A program made the position numbers and the translations under genes. Shown here one piece after another: positions 24,301 through 37,039 of a DNA stretch of 64,000 bases; position 1 is the stretch's first letter, and each line of letters begins with the position of its first letter. Below the pieces are notes generated by a model. It was not told the DNA's origin, ran no database searches, and worked only from the letters and a program-made list of their open reading frames with translations. Origin of the DNA: Streblospio benedicti (Eukaryota; Annelida; Polychaeta; Spionida; Spionidae); NCBI GenBank assembly GCA_019095985.1, contig CM032666.1, positions 9,371,272 through 9,435,271 of the forward strand, read 5' to 3'.

Positions 24301-27300
24301 ATATCTGTAAATTTGTAACAGACTTTAATAATTTTGAATGATACGTGGAGTACTTTAATGACAGACAAAAGAATTATTAGTAAATTTGGCTTTTATATTA
24401 AAAAATCATGGTTGGTTATGGTTGGTTGTGAGGAAATGAGGTGAAGTGGGGAGCATTTAATCTGCTCCAGATCTAATCGGTTGCAACCCGAGCAGTAGCT
24501 GGAGGGGGGGGGGATATTAGACGGATCAATCATTACCATATACATGTAGTGTGTATGGCTATCACATATAATGATGAAAGGAAGGTGATGGAGGTGTATT
24601 TAATCTGTCCCAGGCCTGTATACTGGTGGGAGCTCTTGTGAGGGATGGGGGACAGAGATATGTATGTTCCGGCCCAGATTTGTTGAGGGGTGATGGCATA
24701 TATGTTGGTGAGGAAGGGAGGGGAAGGGAGGAGCATTTAATATATTCCAAATTTCATATGTTTCAACACGAGCAGCAGGAAGGGGTGATGGAGATGCATT
24801 TAAACTGATCTGGACCTCTTTACATGGGTATGGCGTAGAGAGGATTGGGGAGAGAAGAGGGGGTGGTGGCCGAAGGAAGGGTAGAGGAGGATGGAACATT
24901 TAATCCCACACATGTTTACCAGGGCTAGCAGTAGCTGGTGGGGGAGATTAGAGGGATCAATCATTGCCATATTACCATATACATGTAGTGTGTATATGGC
25001 TATGACTTATGCCGATGGGAGGAAGGTGATGGAGCTGTATTCTATCCGTCACAGACCTATAATCTGACGGGAGGTGGTCTGAGGGAAGGGGTACAGAGGG
25101 ATGGATGGTGAGGGAGGAGCATTTAATGTGTTCTAGATCTCATCTGTTTCAACCCGAGCAGCGCCGGGTAGACAGCTAGTAATAAATAAATGAAGTAAAG
25201 ACCAAACCACTGATATGTGGTACAAAGCCGAGACATTGGGGGAACAAATGTCGTGCTTTCACACCACCCTCATTGATACTTAAGAGTTAAGGATAGTCCA
25301 GGCTACCCAACAACTATACTCACAAATGTCTTCCACATTTCTTTTTTTGGCACGATATGGATCCCATTGCACCCTCACCTGTAAACATGCGCGGGTAGTA
25401 GAAACCGAAGATGTCCTGGTGTGTGTGGTGCGTGAAGTCGTAGGTGAGGATGTGCAGGTAGCCGCCCGTGTGGTCCGGACCCACAACACCTGTAACAGTG
25501 AACAGTACTTAGTATTCAAGTAGTCAGCTTGATGCTACATTATCTTCTTCAGTGTGAGTGTAAGTTATAAAACGGGGTAGCCACGCGTACGTGGTTGGTG
25601 TGGTCACACCACACTACTTGTACTAATAAGCAGTTGGTATTCCGTCCTATTCAAGCAATATTGTACTACTTTTGTATAGCTACTACACTGTCTGCAGTAT
25701 GTTCTACAGATTTGTGTTAACATTTTGATGATGAACCTCTAACGTAATGAAGAAATGATGTGGCTGTAGTCTCCCGTATTGTCTGGACCCACCACGTGTA
25801 GAATAGGAAGCACCCTACAGTATATTGCATTGTGCTGTCTGGTAGGTATGACTTCTATGCTGGTTAATTTGACTAATTAGTTGACTAGTTGCGGGGTTAG
25901 CACATGCATATATGCCCCCTTTTTCTTCACGTTTCACGTTTCTTAGTAGTAAATTAGTAGTGAATTAAACAATCTTTTAGACTAATACAAAGCCAAGGTC
26001 TTGTGAAATGCATGATCTCATAACGGTCAAGGAACTTCCTGCTAAATTTAGGGAGAAATATTAACACTTCACTAGCAACAGCCCAAACCATAAAACGCAA
26101 GTGAAGTGCATTGCCCGACAAAACAGGGCATGTCATATCTTGCAAGGCGCAATATATACATGATATAATACCGGGTTGAGGGGTGTGTACAAATGTTCGT
26201 ACGAGTGAGTGTAAACTCCGCACTTGAGAACGCTCATGGTAAAGGGAAAATGCAATTGAAACATGGTGTTTGTGTATAAAAAACAAGTTCATACTTGACC
26301 TGTCAGTGACCCTATTCAGTCGTGGTTCGCATATTTTAAAGAGTGATTTATAAGTATATTTAAGTTCAATGAGTTCATACATGTATGAGAGTTGATGATA
26401 AAGTACGCACAATATACAGTAGCAATTCCAAGTTCCATAAATATTGGGGAGACTGGTGCTATATCTATGAACACTTCAGCCAGTCTCAGCAGATTGGTAA
26501 CAATAAACACATTCTTTGCCGGAAAGGATGGTCACATTCATTTCAACATGTATGTAAGAGAAACATACTCAGGACCTAATTCAGGTTTCTTTGGCAAAGT
26601 GACATTGACTCACCAACATTGGGTGGGTCATATCGCGCCAGCCCGTCGATGAAATGCTCCGTCCAGTTCTTGGTGAGTAGGCACGTGTCATCGTTGATCC
26701 GGTACGTGTAGTCGCGATGATCCAGATACGCCTCCCAGCCAGCGTCATTCTGGGCCCAGGCGGGATGCGCCGAGTGGGAGCACTGGATCATGTGCAGGGT
26801 GACGTGGAGGTGACTCGGGCAGTGGTGGTCTGCAAGGAAGCAGAGGAAATGTAGGTGAAAATGTGTAGTGTTTGAGTGGGATTCTTGTTTTCACTCCTTA
26901 TTTATACACTTTCCTAAAGCCCCACTCTAACGTTATAGGTTCTTGGTCGGACACAGATGTAAGGGTATATTCTCGTAACGTTATAACATCTTGCTTCTTG
27001 GAGTAGTTTTTTTGTAACGGATCACGAATATTTTGTTAACGAGTTAACCTCTGCAAGAGCTCGTGTGACAATCCTGCGCACATATATTAAGCATGCCTAT
27101 ACATCAATATTCAATATATAATATAGTTTGTAAAAGATTTTTTTTATTATTATTTGTGTTAAAAGATGTTTCAAGAATCATGGTCATAAATACGCATCAA
27201 ATTACACGAGTCATTTGCTCCGATCATTTAAAAGTCAATTAAGCATCATCCCCTACCATCAAAACTATTAACTTCCAATAGAGAATGAAACTACTTTTTT

Positions 27301-28825
27301 CACTTTTTTAACTACTCTCCGTGTACTAGTACACCAGTACAGATTTGTCTGTCATAGAATTTCATTTTGTTAGCTATATGAAAATTAACTAGGATCATGC
27401 TATACACATAGTCATCCACTAACGGTCCATTGTACATGTATATACATGTAAGTTGAACTCGCTGTTTTAACATTTATAATTTCTTGGACAGTATTGCAAA
27501 TACAGGTTAAGTGGATATAAAAGCTATAAAGATTAGCAGCAACTTACAGCCATAGTGTGACTAGTCTCTGGAGCCAAGTGTTGTACATATAGACACGAAC
27601 ATAAAATAATGCACATCCTTGTACTGTTCTTAAAACATTTCTGGAGCACACCAATGCATAACATAATGGATGTTCACCAAAGAAGACTCACACTTTACAC
27701 TTTATAGATAACTATGCACATTTTTTATTTGAGAAAAAGTACCCACATCTATTAACAAGAATTCTGACAAAAAGATAGAATCAATAGTCAATTTAACCAT
27801 ACAAGTACAACTAATATATCAGTTCATTTAATTGACCTATTAGCCCTTTCGGTTTTGTAATGCCTCCACCAACTATTTTTCTCTAATAACGACTATCAAT
27901 ACTGAAATATTTATCGGAGATAAAAAAAACACACATTAGAAAATCTTACAAACGGTGACATTGACTTACCAATCACTTTTCTGAACGCCTCTTGAAACAT
28001 GTTGTTCTGTACTGGATTGGTGAAGAACTTATCATCATTGTCATACGCAAAATAGAAATGGTAGGAGAATCCACAGCTTGCTGTGTGGCAAAAAGATGGG
28101 AGCAGCTCTCGAAAGGTGGGGAACTTTCGAAGCATTGTGGTTCTATCCATTTGGGGATCCATTTTTGCTGATGTTATTCCTAAAGCCAAAGCGATCGAAA
28201 TTGGTCTTTTCTTGATAGAAGCTGGAATTGTGGGTGCAAAAGATGTCAGTGGAATATGAGTGTCCTTCGGAGTGGTCATCACAGGTTCTGTTGTATCCGG
28301 TTTGGACGTAGTCATTTGAAGACGGGGTTGTTCTAATGGCTTCCCCTTGAGATGTCTGCCATTATAGCGCTTTGATGAATCTCCATTAGATGAGTGTTCT
28401 ATGGATTTCCCTTTAGATTGCCTGTTATCATATCTCTTTGACGAATCTCTATTAGATGAGGATGCATTTTTGTCATTTTGTAAAAGATGCCTAATATTAT
28501 TAATATACCTGCCGTTTTGTGAGCTTTGATCGCCACCAGGACTAATGAAATCCTCTGCAAGTGACAGTTTGTACACACATCTAGAGTGATCATTACATAG
28601 CCCTAGCTTATGGTCTAGAGTAACTGGTGATAGATTTAATGAGTATTGTACTTCGTAAATCTCCTGACATGGTGGCATATATGGTTCATGGGTTTCAAAT
28701 TGGCAATGGTCTGGTTTCTGGAAGACTATAAAGAGTCCAACGACTATGACGATCAACAGAGCTGCTAGAAGAAACGTCAATCTGTTGCAATACAGATGGC
28801 GGACTGACTGGAATGGCTGGCACAT
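18387..28825 (-). CDS. Type II membrane glycosyltransferase-like protein, 710 aa, two transferase-like domains
   Basis: Coding exons on the minus strand: 28825-27970, 26829-26614, 25489-25379, 19596-19428 and 19167-18387, all GT-AG and in phase. Residues 1-15 are cytoplasmic; 16-36 are one membrane helix (LLAALLIVIVVGLFIVF), then a Ser/Thr-rich stem with an internal duplication and domain 1. This has HFYFAYDNDDKFF, PAWAQNDAGWEAYL, the DxD-like YRINDDT (NDDT 331-334), PPNVGVVGP, THQDIFGFYYP and DWTADRWISFLYRP. Domain 2 (466-700) has FAISMSLYG, YTYGAIRNAQL and MRDHP, typical of a second GT-A-like family; its usual acidic D.DSR-type motif reads HANQR (562-566). Such proteins sit in the Golgi facing the lumen; donor and acceptor are unknown. 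The start follows an acceptor (GTAG then CTC ATG), so the 5' UTR is split. A donor-like GGTAAC lies six bases before the stop, so another C-terminus is possible. Confidence 0.87.
20395..20545 (+). repeat. Dispersed repeat, AAGAAATCCCACATCC family, copy 1
   Basis: Carries GAAGAAATCCCACATCC followed by a pyrimidine-rich stretch with further CCACATCCC words. The same start, GGGTCAAGAAATCCCACATC in consensus, recurs in the same orientation at 37386, 49571 and 57598. Lies in the intergenic strand sense opposite to the surrounding minus-strand gene, inside its long intron. Confidence 0.5.
23930..24390 (+). mobile_element. Non-LTR retrotransposon (LINE) 3' fragment
   Basis: Plus-strand reading KLRTFRLFKSVMTPENYATS, then after a one-base shift RSSTLPIRIETGRFERLKES, then ERICKLCRGNKTENEFHFIF and ECQLYNNLR. 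This order (KLRT.RLFK, LP.RIETGR, C..C....E.H....C..Y...R) is the C-terminal end of LINE reverse transcriptase proteins with a CCHC-like knuckle. The frame shift and the missing upstream domains show a 5'-truncated, dead copy. It lies in the 5.8 kb intron of the glycosyltransferase-like gene. Confidence 0.75.
24420..25170. repeat. Diverged tandem repeat, about 440-base period
   Basis: GAGCATTTAAT followed by a CCAGATCT-like stretch and CAACCCGAGCAG occurs near 24452, 24733 and 25118. TACATGTAGTGTGTAT plus GGAAGGTGATGGA.GTGTATT occurs near 24541 and 24981, a spacing of about 440. Sub-repeats of GTGATGGAG.TG.ATTTAA give a finer period. The DNA is G-rich on the plus strand and starts right after the LINE 3' end. 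No coding capacity. Confidence 0.65.
28329..28456 (-). repeat. In-frame tandem duplication in the stem of the glycosyltransferase-like protein
   Basis: Two copies of a unit of about 66 bases, encoding SSNRDSSKRYDNRQSKGKS then SSNGDSSKRYNGRHLKGKP. The unit is a multiple of three, so copy number can change without breaking the frame. The stem only spaces the catalytic part from the membrane, which would tolerate such change. Confidence 0.8.
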
Positions 28826-30410
28826 GAGCTACAATGAAAAGAATAAGAGCATGTTAATGGTTATTGAGATTATTGCTTGACATGCGTATTTAGGCATGTC
28901 TTCAGGATCTTATTCCATTTCATTGAAGCTGAAGCGTTTAGAATATAACACAGCGTCAGTATATTTGTGTTCTATGATAGCGACTTACATGCTTAAGATT
29001 CATAATGAGAGTATATCAAGTAGTAGAATGAAAATATTATGATGCATGGCAAATTAACAAAACGGTAATTACAATATAGCAACACGTGTAGTAGTTACAC
29101 TTACACGACAATTTAAACACAGTACAAAAATAAGCAAAGCAATACATACCCTAAAATGTACATTACACTCCAAATGCATGACTTCTACACTAAAAACATA
29201 CAAAAATATCACAGCAATGCTTGTATTGTATAAGAAAATGTTATATATCAGCACTTTTTTCTTTTCTTACTCATGTTCTACTGAATTGTGCATTGGTCAT
29301 TGGTTAGTCATGCCGGTTATGACGACACCTAACAACAAGTTACACTACACTATTGCTGTTTGTCAATGAGGGGGACCATGGTAGCTATCAGCAGCTACTT
29401 CCTCACGTGAAGCAGCAAACTCGAGTATTTGGAGAAAGTGCGTGGTTATAACAGAGTTAAATGTTATGTTTAAAGAGATGGTTTATTTATGTAACACTAT
29501 TATATAAGTAGACGATGTAACGCTCCATGAGAATACAATATATAACATAGTGTCGTGGACACAAATTGACTTTGGCAAGATGTCGTATGTATGTTTATTT
29601 GCCATGCAGAATTGTTGAAAATTTACTGAATCAGAGTTTCTGTCTCGGGGATAGTTAAATGCCACTAATCCAACATCCTATAGCTAAGTAATATGGTAAA
29701 AGGGATAGTTAAAATATCAATTATTTGAAAAGATGATTACACTCTTTGTGCAATATGAATTACAAATCAACTGTTTCGTAATATATCGTTGCCATTGCTG
29801 ACTATTGCCGGGAACTTGTAATTTCCAATACAATGGAAAAAGTTATATTCATGACTAGTCACTGATTTTTCTTTATCAGTAAATCAAAAAACATGTGATA
29901 AGATAAGAGAATGCAAAAAAAAAATCAACACACAAATCTGAAAGTTCCTGGTCCTTTCGCTACTAGTTAAGCATTGGTTGTTCATCAGCATTTATTCGAA
30001 CCCATAACCTTCACCGCGCGGTCACCTGTCAATCCCCAAACTATTTCAAACACACCACCCACACACCCCGCAGCAAGAATTTACCACTGTACATCCTCAC
30101 TCCCTCCTTCTGACCTTTGCCCGTCCAGTGTAGTGATATCAGTGTGTGATAAGGCCTCGCCGCCTATCAACTTGGTACCAGTCGGTGGTTTATGGCGTTA
30201 TCATTCGACAAAACACGATGACAGCTTGTGTCGTCTGTAGCAATAACAAGTGTCACTGGCCTCTCGCCGGGGCTGGGGGGGGGGGTCTTTCCTCGTCTTG
30301 TACACCAGTTGTTTGACCCAAATGTAGATCCAGAGGGATTCGCATACTAGAAGTGTAGAGAAGAAAATCACAAGCTAGCAATAAATAAGAAATAAAGCAT
30401 TAGACATAAA

Positions 30411-30412
<2 letters not shown>

Positions 30413-30473
<61 letters not shown>

Positions 30474-30475
30474 AA
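30413..30475. repeat. CAA trinucleotide microsatellite
   Basis: About 20 uninterrupted CAA units in the divergent intergenic region. Confidence 0.95.
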
Positions 30476-31771
30476 ACATCGAATACATTCTGGCGTGCAG
30501 ATCTGTTCGAATTCTCAACCAAATCCCTTTTCTGAAAACCTAGAGCTTCCAGTAAAATTGTGTTGTATGTTATGAAACAATACTGTATGTTGAAGGGTAT
30601 TGTGGAGTGAGGGACGCGCATACAAAGTCATCTGCAAATTACGAATATTAATAACTGCAGCAGCCATTTTATGGAGTGAGAAACATCCCATTATCCAATG
30701 GCCCACCCTCTCCCCTTTCCAAATTATTTCTTTAGCAAATGTGAACGACATCATAGACATGAAACAGTTGTGTTCGATAATACATGTACAAAACATAGAT
30801 CCATATTAGACATCAACTCACACCCATATATCTGTCTATCTATGCTCTAATTTATTACTATAGCTAGTATAATTGTAGTAAGTTGGAATTCCTACATAAA
30901 ATTATACGTATCATTTAATGACGATTGCCACTAAACCACAACGACAAACATTGTATCCAGATCCACGTAAAGAATTAAAACGCACCAGATAAAGGATATA
31001 TGCAGGGTGCATTATGTTTGACGTTTACATAGACTGTGCTGTTTGTATACCATGTGCAGATTCTCCAAAGTTGAAGATTTCAAGTGTATCAATAAAACAA
31101 GAAGATAATATGTATAGTTAAGTGCTTGCCCAACCCCACATATTAGGTTATGTCCCTTCACTGTCTGCTCATTCTCTGGAACTTACTCTTGCAGGCAACG
31201 ACACCACTCGATCTAGACATCAGCTGCTAGAAAAAAATATGTAGATCTATAAATCTAATAATATAGCCATCGTCACATCTCAAGGCTATATACGCAGTAT
31301 ACAGTTTGGCATGAACATGATCTTGTAAAGGCAGTGGGAAATATCAAGCCGTGAAAATCGACGATGCAATATAACACACCATCCTGATGTGCGTGTACCA
31401 CAAGAACATTATTTTATAACTATCCAGTTATAAACAGAATATTATAATAATATTATTAAACAAGACAGCTTGTGCTAAAACATTGGTCGACATGACTGTT
31501 TAATAAACGTGTAAACTCATATAAGCGGGCTACCATTTATCATGGACCCTGGGTGGTGGTGGGCCATGACAAAAAACTAGGGACGGGTATCGAATATCTG
31601 AGGTCTACTTGTAGGGGTGAGCGAGACAATTGTTAACAATCTGAGGTGGGGTTGGGCAGAAATTTCCAAACAAATTTGGGTCGGGAGCATGAACATTATA
31701 CCATAATGGTTTCGTTTTTATACCCACAAGTGCATGCCCTGTACATGCGACACACAAGACTGTATGACCCA

Positions 31772-31871
<100 letters not shown>

Positions 31872-32189
31872 CTGTCCGGTAATGGTGGCGCGGCTAAACG
31901 AACGCCACTATATGTCGGGCGAGCCATGGATATCTACAATGTTCTCCAGATTGCCCTCAAGGAGGCAGTTTTTATTTCTGACATCATGGTTTCAAATATG
32001 TCACTTTTGCCATCCACTACCTATTGGATATGTACGCCCGATCGATATGTACATGTACGATACCTTTTCATATCACGTAAATACATATACCATTACATAA
32101 GACATGTATATTTTGTCAGCCTGTCAATGAGTTTGCTGTAAAATTTTCAAAACACATCCATGAAAATTTCGTCTGAGTCTACAAGCTGT

Positions 32190-32645
32190 GTACATATGTG
32201 ACAGTCACGTGACAGTAATGGGACAAACATCTGCCAGGGCGGTGATAAGCGCTCTTAATTACGTAGCTCATTAAGAGGGATTAGGGCGGACTTCACTCAA
32301 AGCTTTCACGGATTTGTAATGGGACATATGTAAGCGCTTATTTGTGGTCGCGAAAGTGGGCGGTTTTACAAAAGTTGGTTTTTATTTGAAGGTTAGTTTT
32401 TTCTACTAGACAAATATCACAAAAGGAACATTGTATACACCCAACAGAATAAATTTAAAGCGCTCATAACGGTTGACATCATTACTGTTTGACATTGATG
32501 TAAGTGCTCACCATACACCAATTTTCTAATCGCTGTCTCAATGAAATATTTATGTGCTTATCTATGAACTCTGGGTAATATTTAGACAAACAAACCCAAG
32601 CACGTGACGTTTCACGTGTTTTACAATGCATTCTGGGAATTTTTT
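32190..32645. promoter_or_regulatory. E-box and ZNF143/STAF-like site cluster
   Basis: Three CACGTG E-boxes (32206-32211, 32601-32606, 32613-32618). The last is followed at once by a minus-strand match to the ZNF143/STAF pattern, TTCCCAGAATGCATTGTAA (32622-32640). The same stretch holds TAAGCGCTTA-like words at about 32247, 32331, 32458 and 32511, and a hairpin CTCTTAAT..ATTAAGAG. E-boxes with STAF sites often mark metazoan promoters. It lies between the two divergent glycosyltransferase genes. Confidence 0.4.
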
Positions 32646-33671
32646 AGACAAACATTTTTAAAGACTAAATTGTTTCCTCGTCTACTCCATTGCAGGTCTA
32701 GTTAATCGAGACTAATCACCTAGTGGCCGAATGTGGCACTACGATCGCACCGTAAATATTTCTATTAGCAAATAAGTGTATAATTTTTAGTTATACGAAA
32801 ACTGGTGTATAGATACACACATATTGTATTTGCGACAAGTGATACGGTTCATCTTTAATATTAATCATGGCACATTGTGAGTAATGATATAGGTAGGTAG
32901 TAGATTTACTACCTGCCTTAAGGGAGTCTATGCACGGAGCATGTACGTTTAAACTAAAACCATTAAACCATTAAAACCTTATTACATAATCAAAATTAGA
33001 CAAGCTGTATCAGTACGAGTGTATAATTGGTAAACGTATTATTTAATACATTGACGTATGTTATTTGATATATCGCATCATGATATTTATAACAAATGGC
33101 GTCTACTATTTTTTTTTCAAAAACAACAACTTACAAAGTGTACTCTTAGGATTAAAAATAACATTGAGACCGTGGTACCAATTCGAATGCCAGGTCTAGT
33201 TATTCTAAGTAAATGCTAAATCTTCGCAATTTTCAAATGCTTAGTAAAGCATCACAGGCATAGTCTAGCACCGTGTAAATGACTAAACGATCTGTTACTT
33301 TTCAGTGTAATTACAGGTAGCGGTGCATCACACACTCGTGCATGGGAATACACACCCCATGCATTTTACTGATTACTTAAAACTTTAATAACACGTTGAC
33401 CACAATTAAGTACACATGGATACATTATTCATCCTCAATTCCACTAGTAATCAGAATTTACTTTGCTTAAGTAAAACAAAATTTCAACAAGAGAGCAACA
33501 CGGTAGTATCACTATTATTCAAGATAATCCGCCACAGATTAACTAAACCAAAAACAGATGCCCCCAAATCTTCTCCCAAGCCCAAGCCACTGAAAACTCC
33601 TAACGGCTTCTCCTCTAATACTGTAGTTCCAGCCGGATCGGAAATACTAGCAGACGACTTTATTAATAACA

Positions 33672-33700
33672 GTCCGGATCCAGACGTCTGGTCCGGATCC
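33672..33700. other. Quasi-palindrome around GACGTC
   Basis: Two CCGGATCC words flank CAGACGTCTGG, so about 29 bases are nearly self-complementary with the centre at GACGTC. Function unknown; could be a protein-binding site or part of an element end. Confidence 0.6.
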
Positions 33701-35884
33701 AACAGGTGGCCGCTATGGGGTGAAGCAAAAATAATGCTGCTATCTGAACTGTATGATGGATAATATCTGAACGAGAATTGACTTGCTCAGCCGCGGCACA
33801 GGATACAAGATCTGCTGCCAGGTGAGTTTGCAATTCCAGCAACAAGCAGACTTTTGGCACAACTCGTTTGATCAGCGCGAGCATCTGCCTTATCTCACTG
33901 CCTGTCTCTCAGTAGTACTACTTTGTGCACCGGGAGAAGTTTACAAACAAAGTTAGGGATTATGTAGTATATGGACACGATGACGGTGCTTTGAACGCAG
34001 TAAGTATGATATTGGTTTTGGTAGAGTTGTATTAGAAATGTGTAAAGTTGAGATATAGATATTGGCGGTTGACTGTAATTAGACTTGTAATGCGCCAGAA
34101 ATGGATTTTGATAAACAATCGAGGGTTAACAATTCTCTTTGTCCGCTAAAGATGTCAAAAGTTATAACTAAAAGTTGTTGCATTGTATAATAAATATTTG
34201 TCATATATAGTTCGAATTATTTTCTACATCACTTCAATAAAAGCCCACGATAAACTTGTGCACAGTTTTGAGATTTGGTTGCAAAATTAATCACAGTGTA
34301 ATCGTGTTATATGGCGGTTGTCTAGATATGGACGAATTTTCAGTGTATCCGGTTTCTGACCAATTTTGTATTTGATCTACTTCTATCAATATGATTTATA
34401 TTTAAAATCACACATCCACACCTTTTCAGACTTTTTGTTACGCATTATAAATGCGCACAATAGCACGATTATGTGACGTAGACCACAATAACTGCCCGAT
34501 ATTACGCTTATCTTTGTTTAATGCCAGTTATAACGATGTTAGGCATTTAATAATGTCATTATCACCTTACAACAATAAGCATATCCACTTTGGATTTACA
34601 CAAATGTGTATGCATACATCGTTAGAATATGGAATATACAAACAAGACCACGTGATCATACCAAATTAATAATATCTAATATTTTAGAAAAAAGATAGTG
34701 AAAACAATTACACAACAGTTACCACGCTTACATTACAATGTTGTAGAAAAGTGATCAGCTACTATTTCTTCCCATCCCAGAGGAATAGACGTCTATCAAC
34801 TCAAGACAGCATTATTCCCAGTTTGCTCTAACTTATCAGTGGTCTTCAATAATAAGGCTTACAGTAGATATACTCTTGGGGTTTAGGTCCTATTACACTA
34901 GAGCTCTCCCTTTTTAAAATCTATTTTACGCACAAATATACCTTTGAGTTGAAAAGTAGTGTGTATGCTATTCTTGTGTTGTTAAACAATTCATTCGATC
35001 CATTGTGAGAGGATACTATTTAATATTAGATTTCTAAAATGTGAACGCAATATGATGTAATTGTTTTAAAAACAGTACCAACTAAACACCGATGCCAACT
35101 TGGTTCATGACATGGTTTTTTGTTCCAACTTGTGCACGTCAATAAGCATTATATATGGTCTGGCTATAACCAGACAGCAGTCTTTTTTATTCATTGGCAC
35201 TAATATCTTCCATTTACCTGCCCACTTTGAAGTTATAAACATATTGCATCACCTGTTAGCCAATGGTTTATTGTGGATACATGTGCATGTATCATATAGT
35301 ATGGATATAATTGTTTATTGAAAGTATGGCACCACCATAAATTGGGGCATACATATGCTTTATAACATATACGTACATATCACTTTATATATGAAGATTT
35401 ATAGACATACAAGTTCAATGTTAAAGACTAAAGGAAAACTATTATTGGATATAATGAACTGACGTTTCACGTATAGTATATCACTGTTGATAGAAACATG
35501 GTGGATGCCATGTGAAACGTCGTTTATGATTAGGTAGTACTAGTATAATTTTAGATTCATTTATATACTTTGTAATTTGCTAAAAATAATTAAAAAAAAA
35601 CATGTAGCATAGCAACAGAAGTCACAAAGTAAAGCGGATATAATCCGTGCCATCAGTTTTACTATCTTCGTTCATGAAATCTCTCATCTCTTTTCTGTCA
35701 ACACAAAACGGAGTTGAGAAAACTGAAAAACCTTGAAATAACCTGGCTCTAATTCAAAGTGCACACGTCAATCTTGATTGCCCAGGGATACGTCATCAAT
35801 CTGTGTGTTATTTATTTTACTAATATGTTGCATTTCCTGGTCGAATCAATCATTATACATTTCCACCTTTATGATTAGCACTCT

Positions 35885-35990
35885 GTTTCCATAGCGAAGA
35901 GGATAGGGAGTTGGATTCGTAATAAGAAGCTAGTGAATTTGAGTTCGTTGGGGTTATGCGAGGTGAGTGTTGAGCAAGGTTAACTGTAGC
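35885..35990 (+). mobile_element. tRNA-derived SINE fragment
   Basis: TAGCGAAGAGG resembles an A box; GAGTTCGTTGGGG resembles a damaged B box; then comes GTGTTGAGCAAGGTTAAC, the kind of GAGCAAGG..TTAAC body motif shared by many tRNA-SINEs. A related piece lies at 48815-48890. Confidence 0.45.
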
Positions 35991-36537
35991 TGTCTGCACA
36001 AAAGATTTCTTGTGTGTAAGATGAAATGATTGAATGCAAACACGTCTGGCAACTGATCGATGTATAAAGTGAGCTCCGCGTGATACTATTACAATATGCT
36101 ATATGGTGCTCAGGAAGTTCAGAAATGAAATATAGCGTTAACAGAATGCCAATGATCTGGTGTAGAAAGTAAAGTCGCTGTAGCTGAGTGGATTTCCTCT
36201 CCACCAATACATTTGCAATACATACAAAGTAGATGGTACATCCGGTTGGAATCAATCATGATATATTACCAGCATACGAATTAACACGAACATCCACTCG
36301 CGCAGAGTGCTATCAAACCTAATTATCTGCTCATTTAACTCCCAGATCACTTCTGGCTTGAAACATTAGCACCCTAAAACAAAGACCTTAGTGAAAATTT
36401 AAACACCAGGGCTGCATTTGTGGAATTAATGACACGTTCCCTTCGAAGTGTGAAACCCCCGGCTGAGTTTAGGCTTTAGTGTTGGGTATCAATGATGACT
36501 TCAGGGATTTTCATGTAGGAAATGATGGTATTGTTTG

Positions 36538-36538
36538 G

Positions 36539-36597
<59 letters not shown>
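36538..36597. repeat. TTG trinucleotide microsatellite
   Basis: About 19 TTG units, the reverse-complement class of the CAA repeat at 30413. Poly-Cys and poly-Gln frames through it are artefacts. Confidence 0.95.
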
Positions 36598-36598
<1 letters not shown>

Positions 36599-36784
36599 TT
36601 GTTTAGTCAACAAACGCGTGGTTATTAACGCTGAGAACATCTGCGTGACACGGAAAACTATTTTCATACTCCACATGTGTTTGCAAGAGGTATCCCTAGT
36701 TAGATTGTCGAATGCTAATTAGTTCTTTTGGGTCCTATTTATATAGAAAGCTTCGGGATCTTTCTGCTGTCAGTTCCTTCTAAA

Positions 36785-36928
36785 AGTCGGGGTTGGGAGA
36801 CGAATGCCCGTTCCCACCAAAATACTTAATTTAAAGGGGTATTGCCATCGGTATTATTATCGGTCGCGCATGCAAAACCCATGAGATTAAGTGCGCCCCC
36901 CCCATTCTGAAAACATGGATTTGCAAGT
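36785..36928. mobile_element. CAGATCCAG-type MITE, copy b (damaged)
   Basis: Retains CCCACCAAAATACTTAATTT, a shortened GTGCGCCCCCCCC block and ACATGGATTTGC at the right end. The core is interrupted by unrelated sequence after ACTTAATTT, and the left end is lost or diverged. Confidence 0.55.
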
Positions 36929-37039
36929 GTCTGTACTAGTATGTCTAGAATTGATATATGGTTCAATTGAAATAGCAATTGTTACAAATAGAATATAAAT
37001 GGTGAATGTAAAATGTATGTCTAATATTCCAGTATGCCA

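Noticed and set aside
29985-30030. Minus-strand GGGTTCGAATAAATGC, B-box-like
   Set aside because: Single box without the rest of a tRNA or SINE.
33416-33763. Plus-strand frame of 115 codons in the divergent intergenic region
   Set aside because: Runs through the quasi-palindrome and has no known similarity; considered as a transferase first exon, but no junction phase or membrane helix supports it.
35460-35523. Inverted GACGTTTCAC words about 50 bases apart
   Set aside because: Only about ten bases per arm; could be chance.
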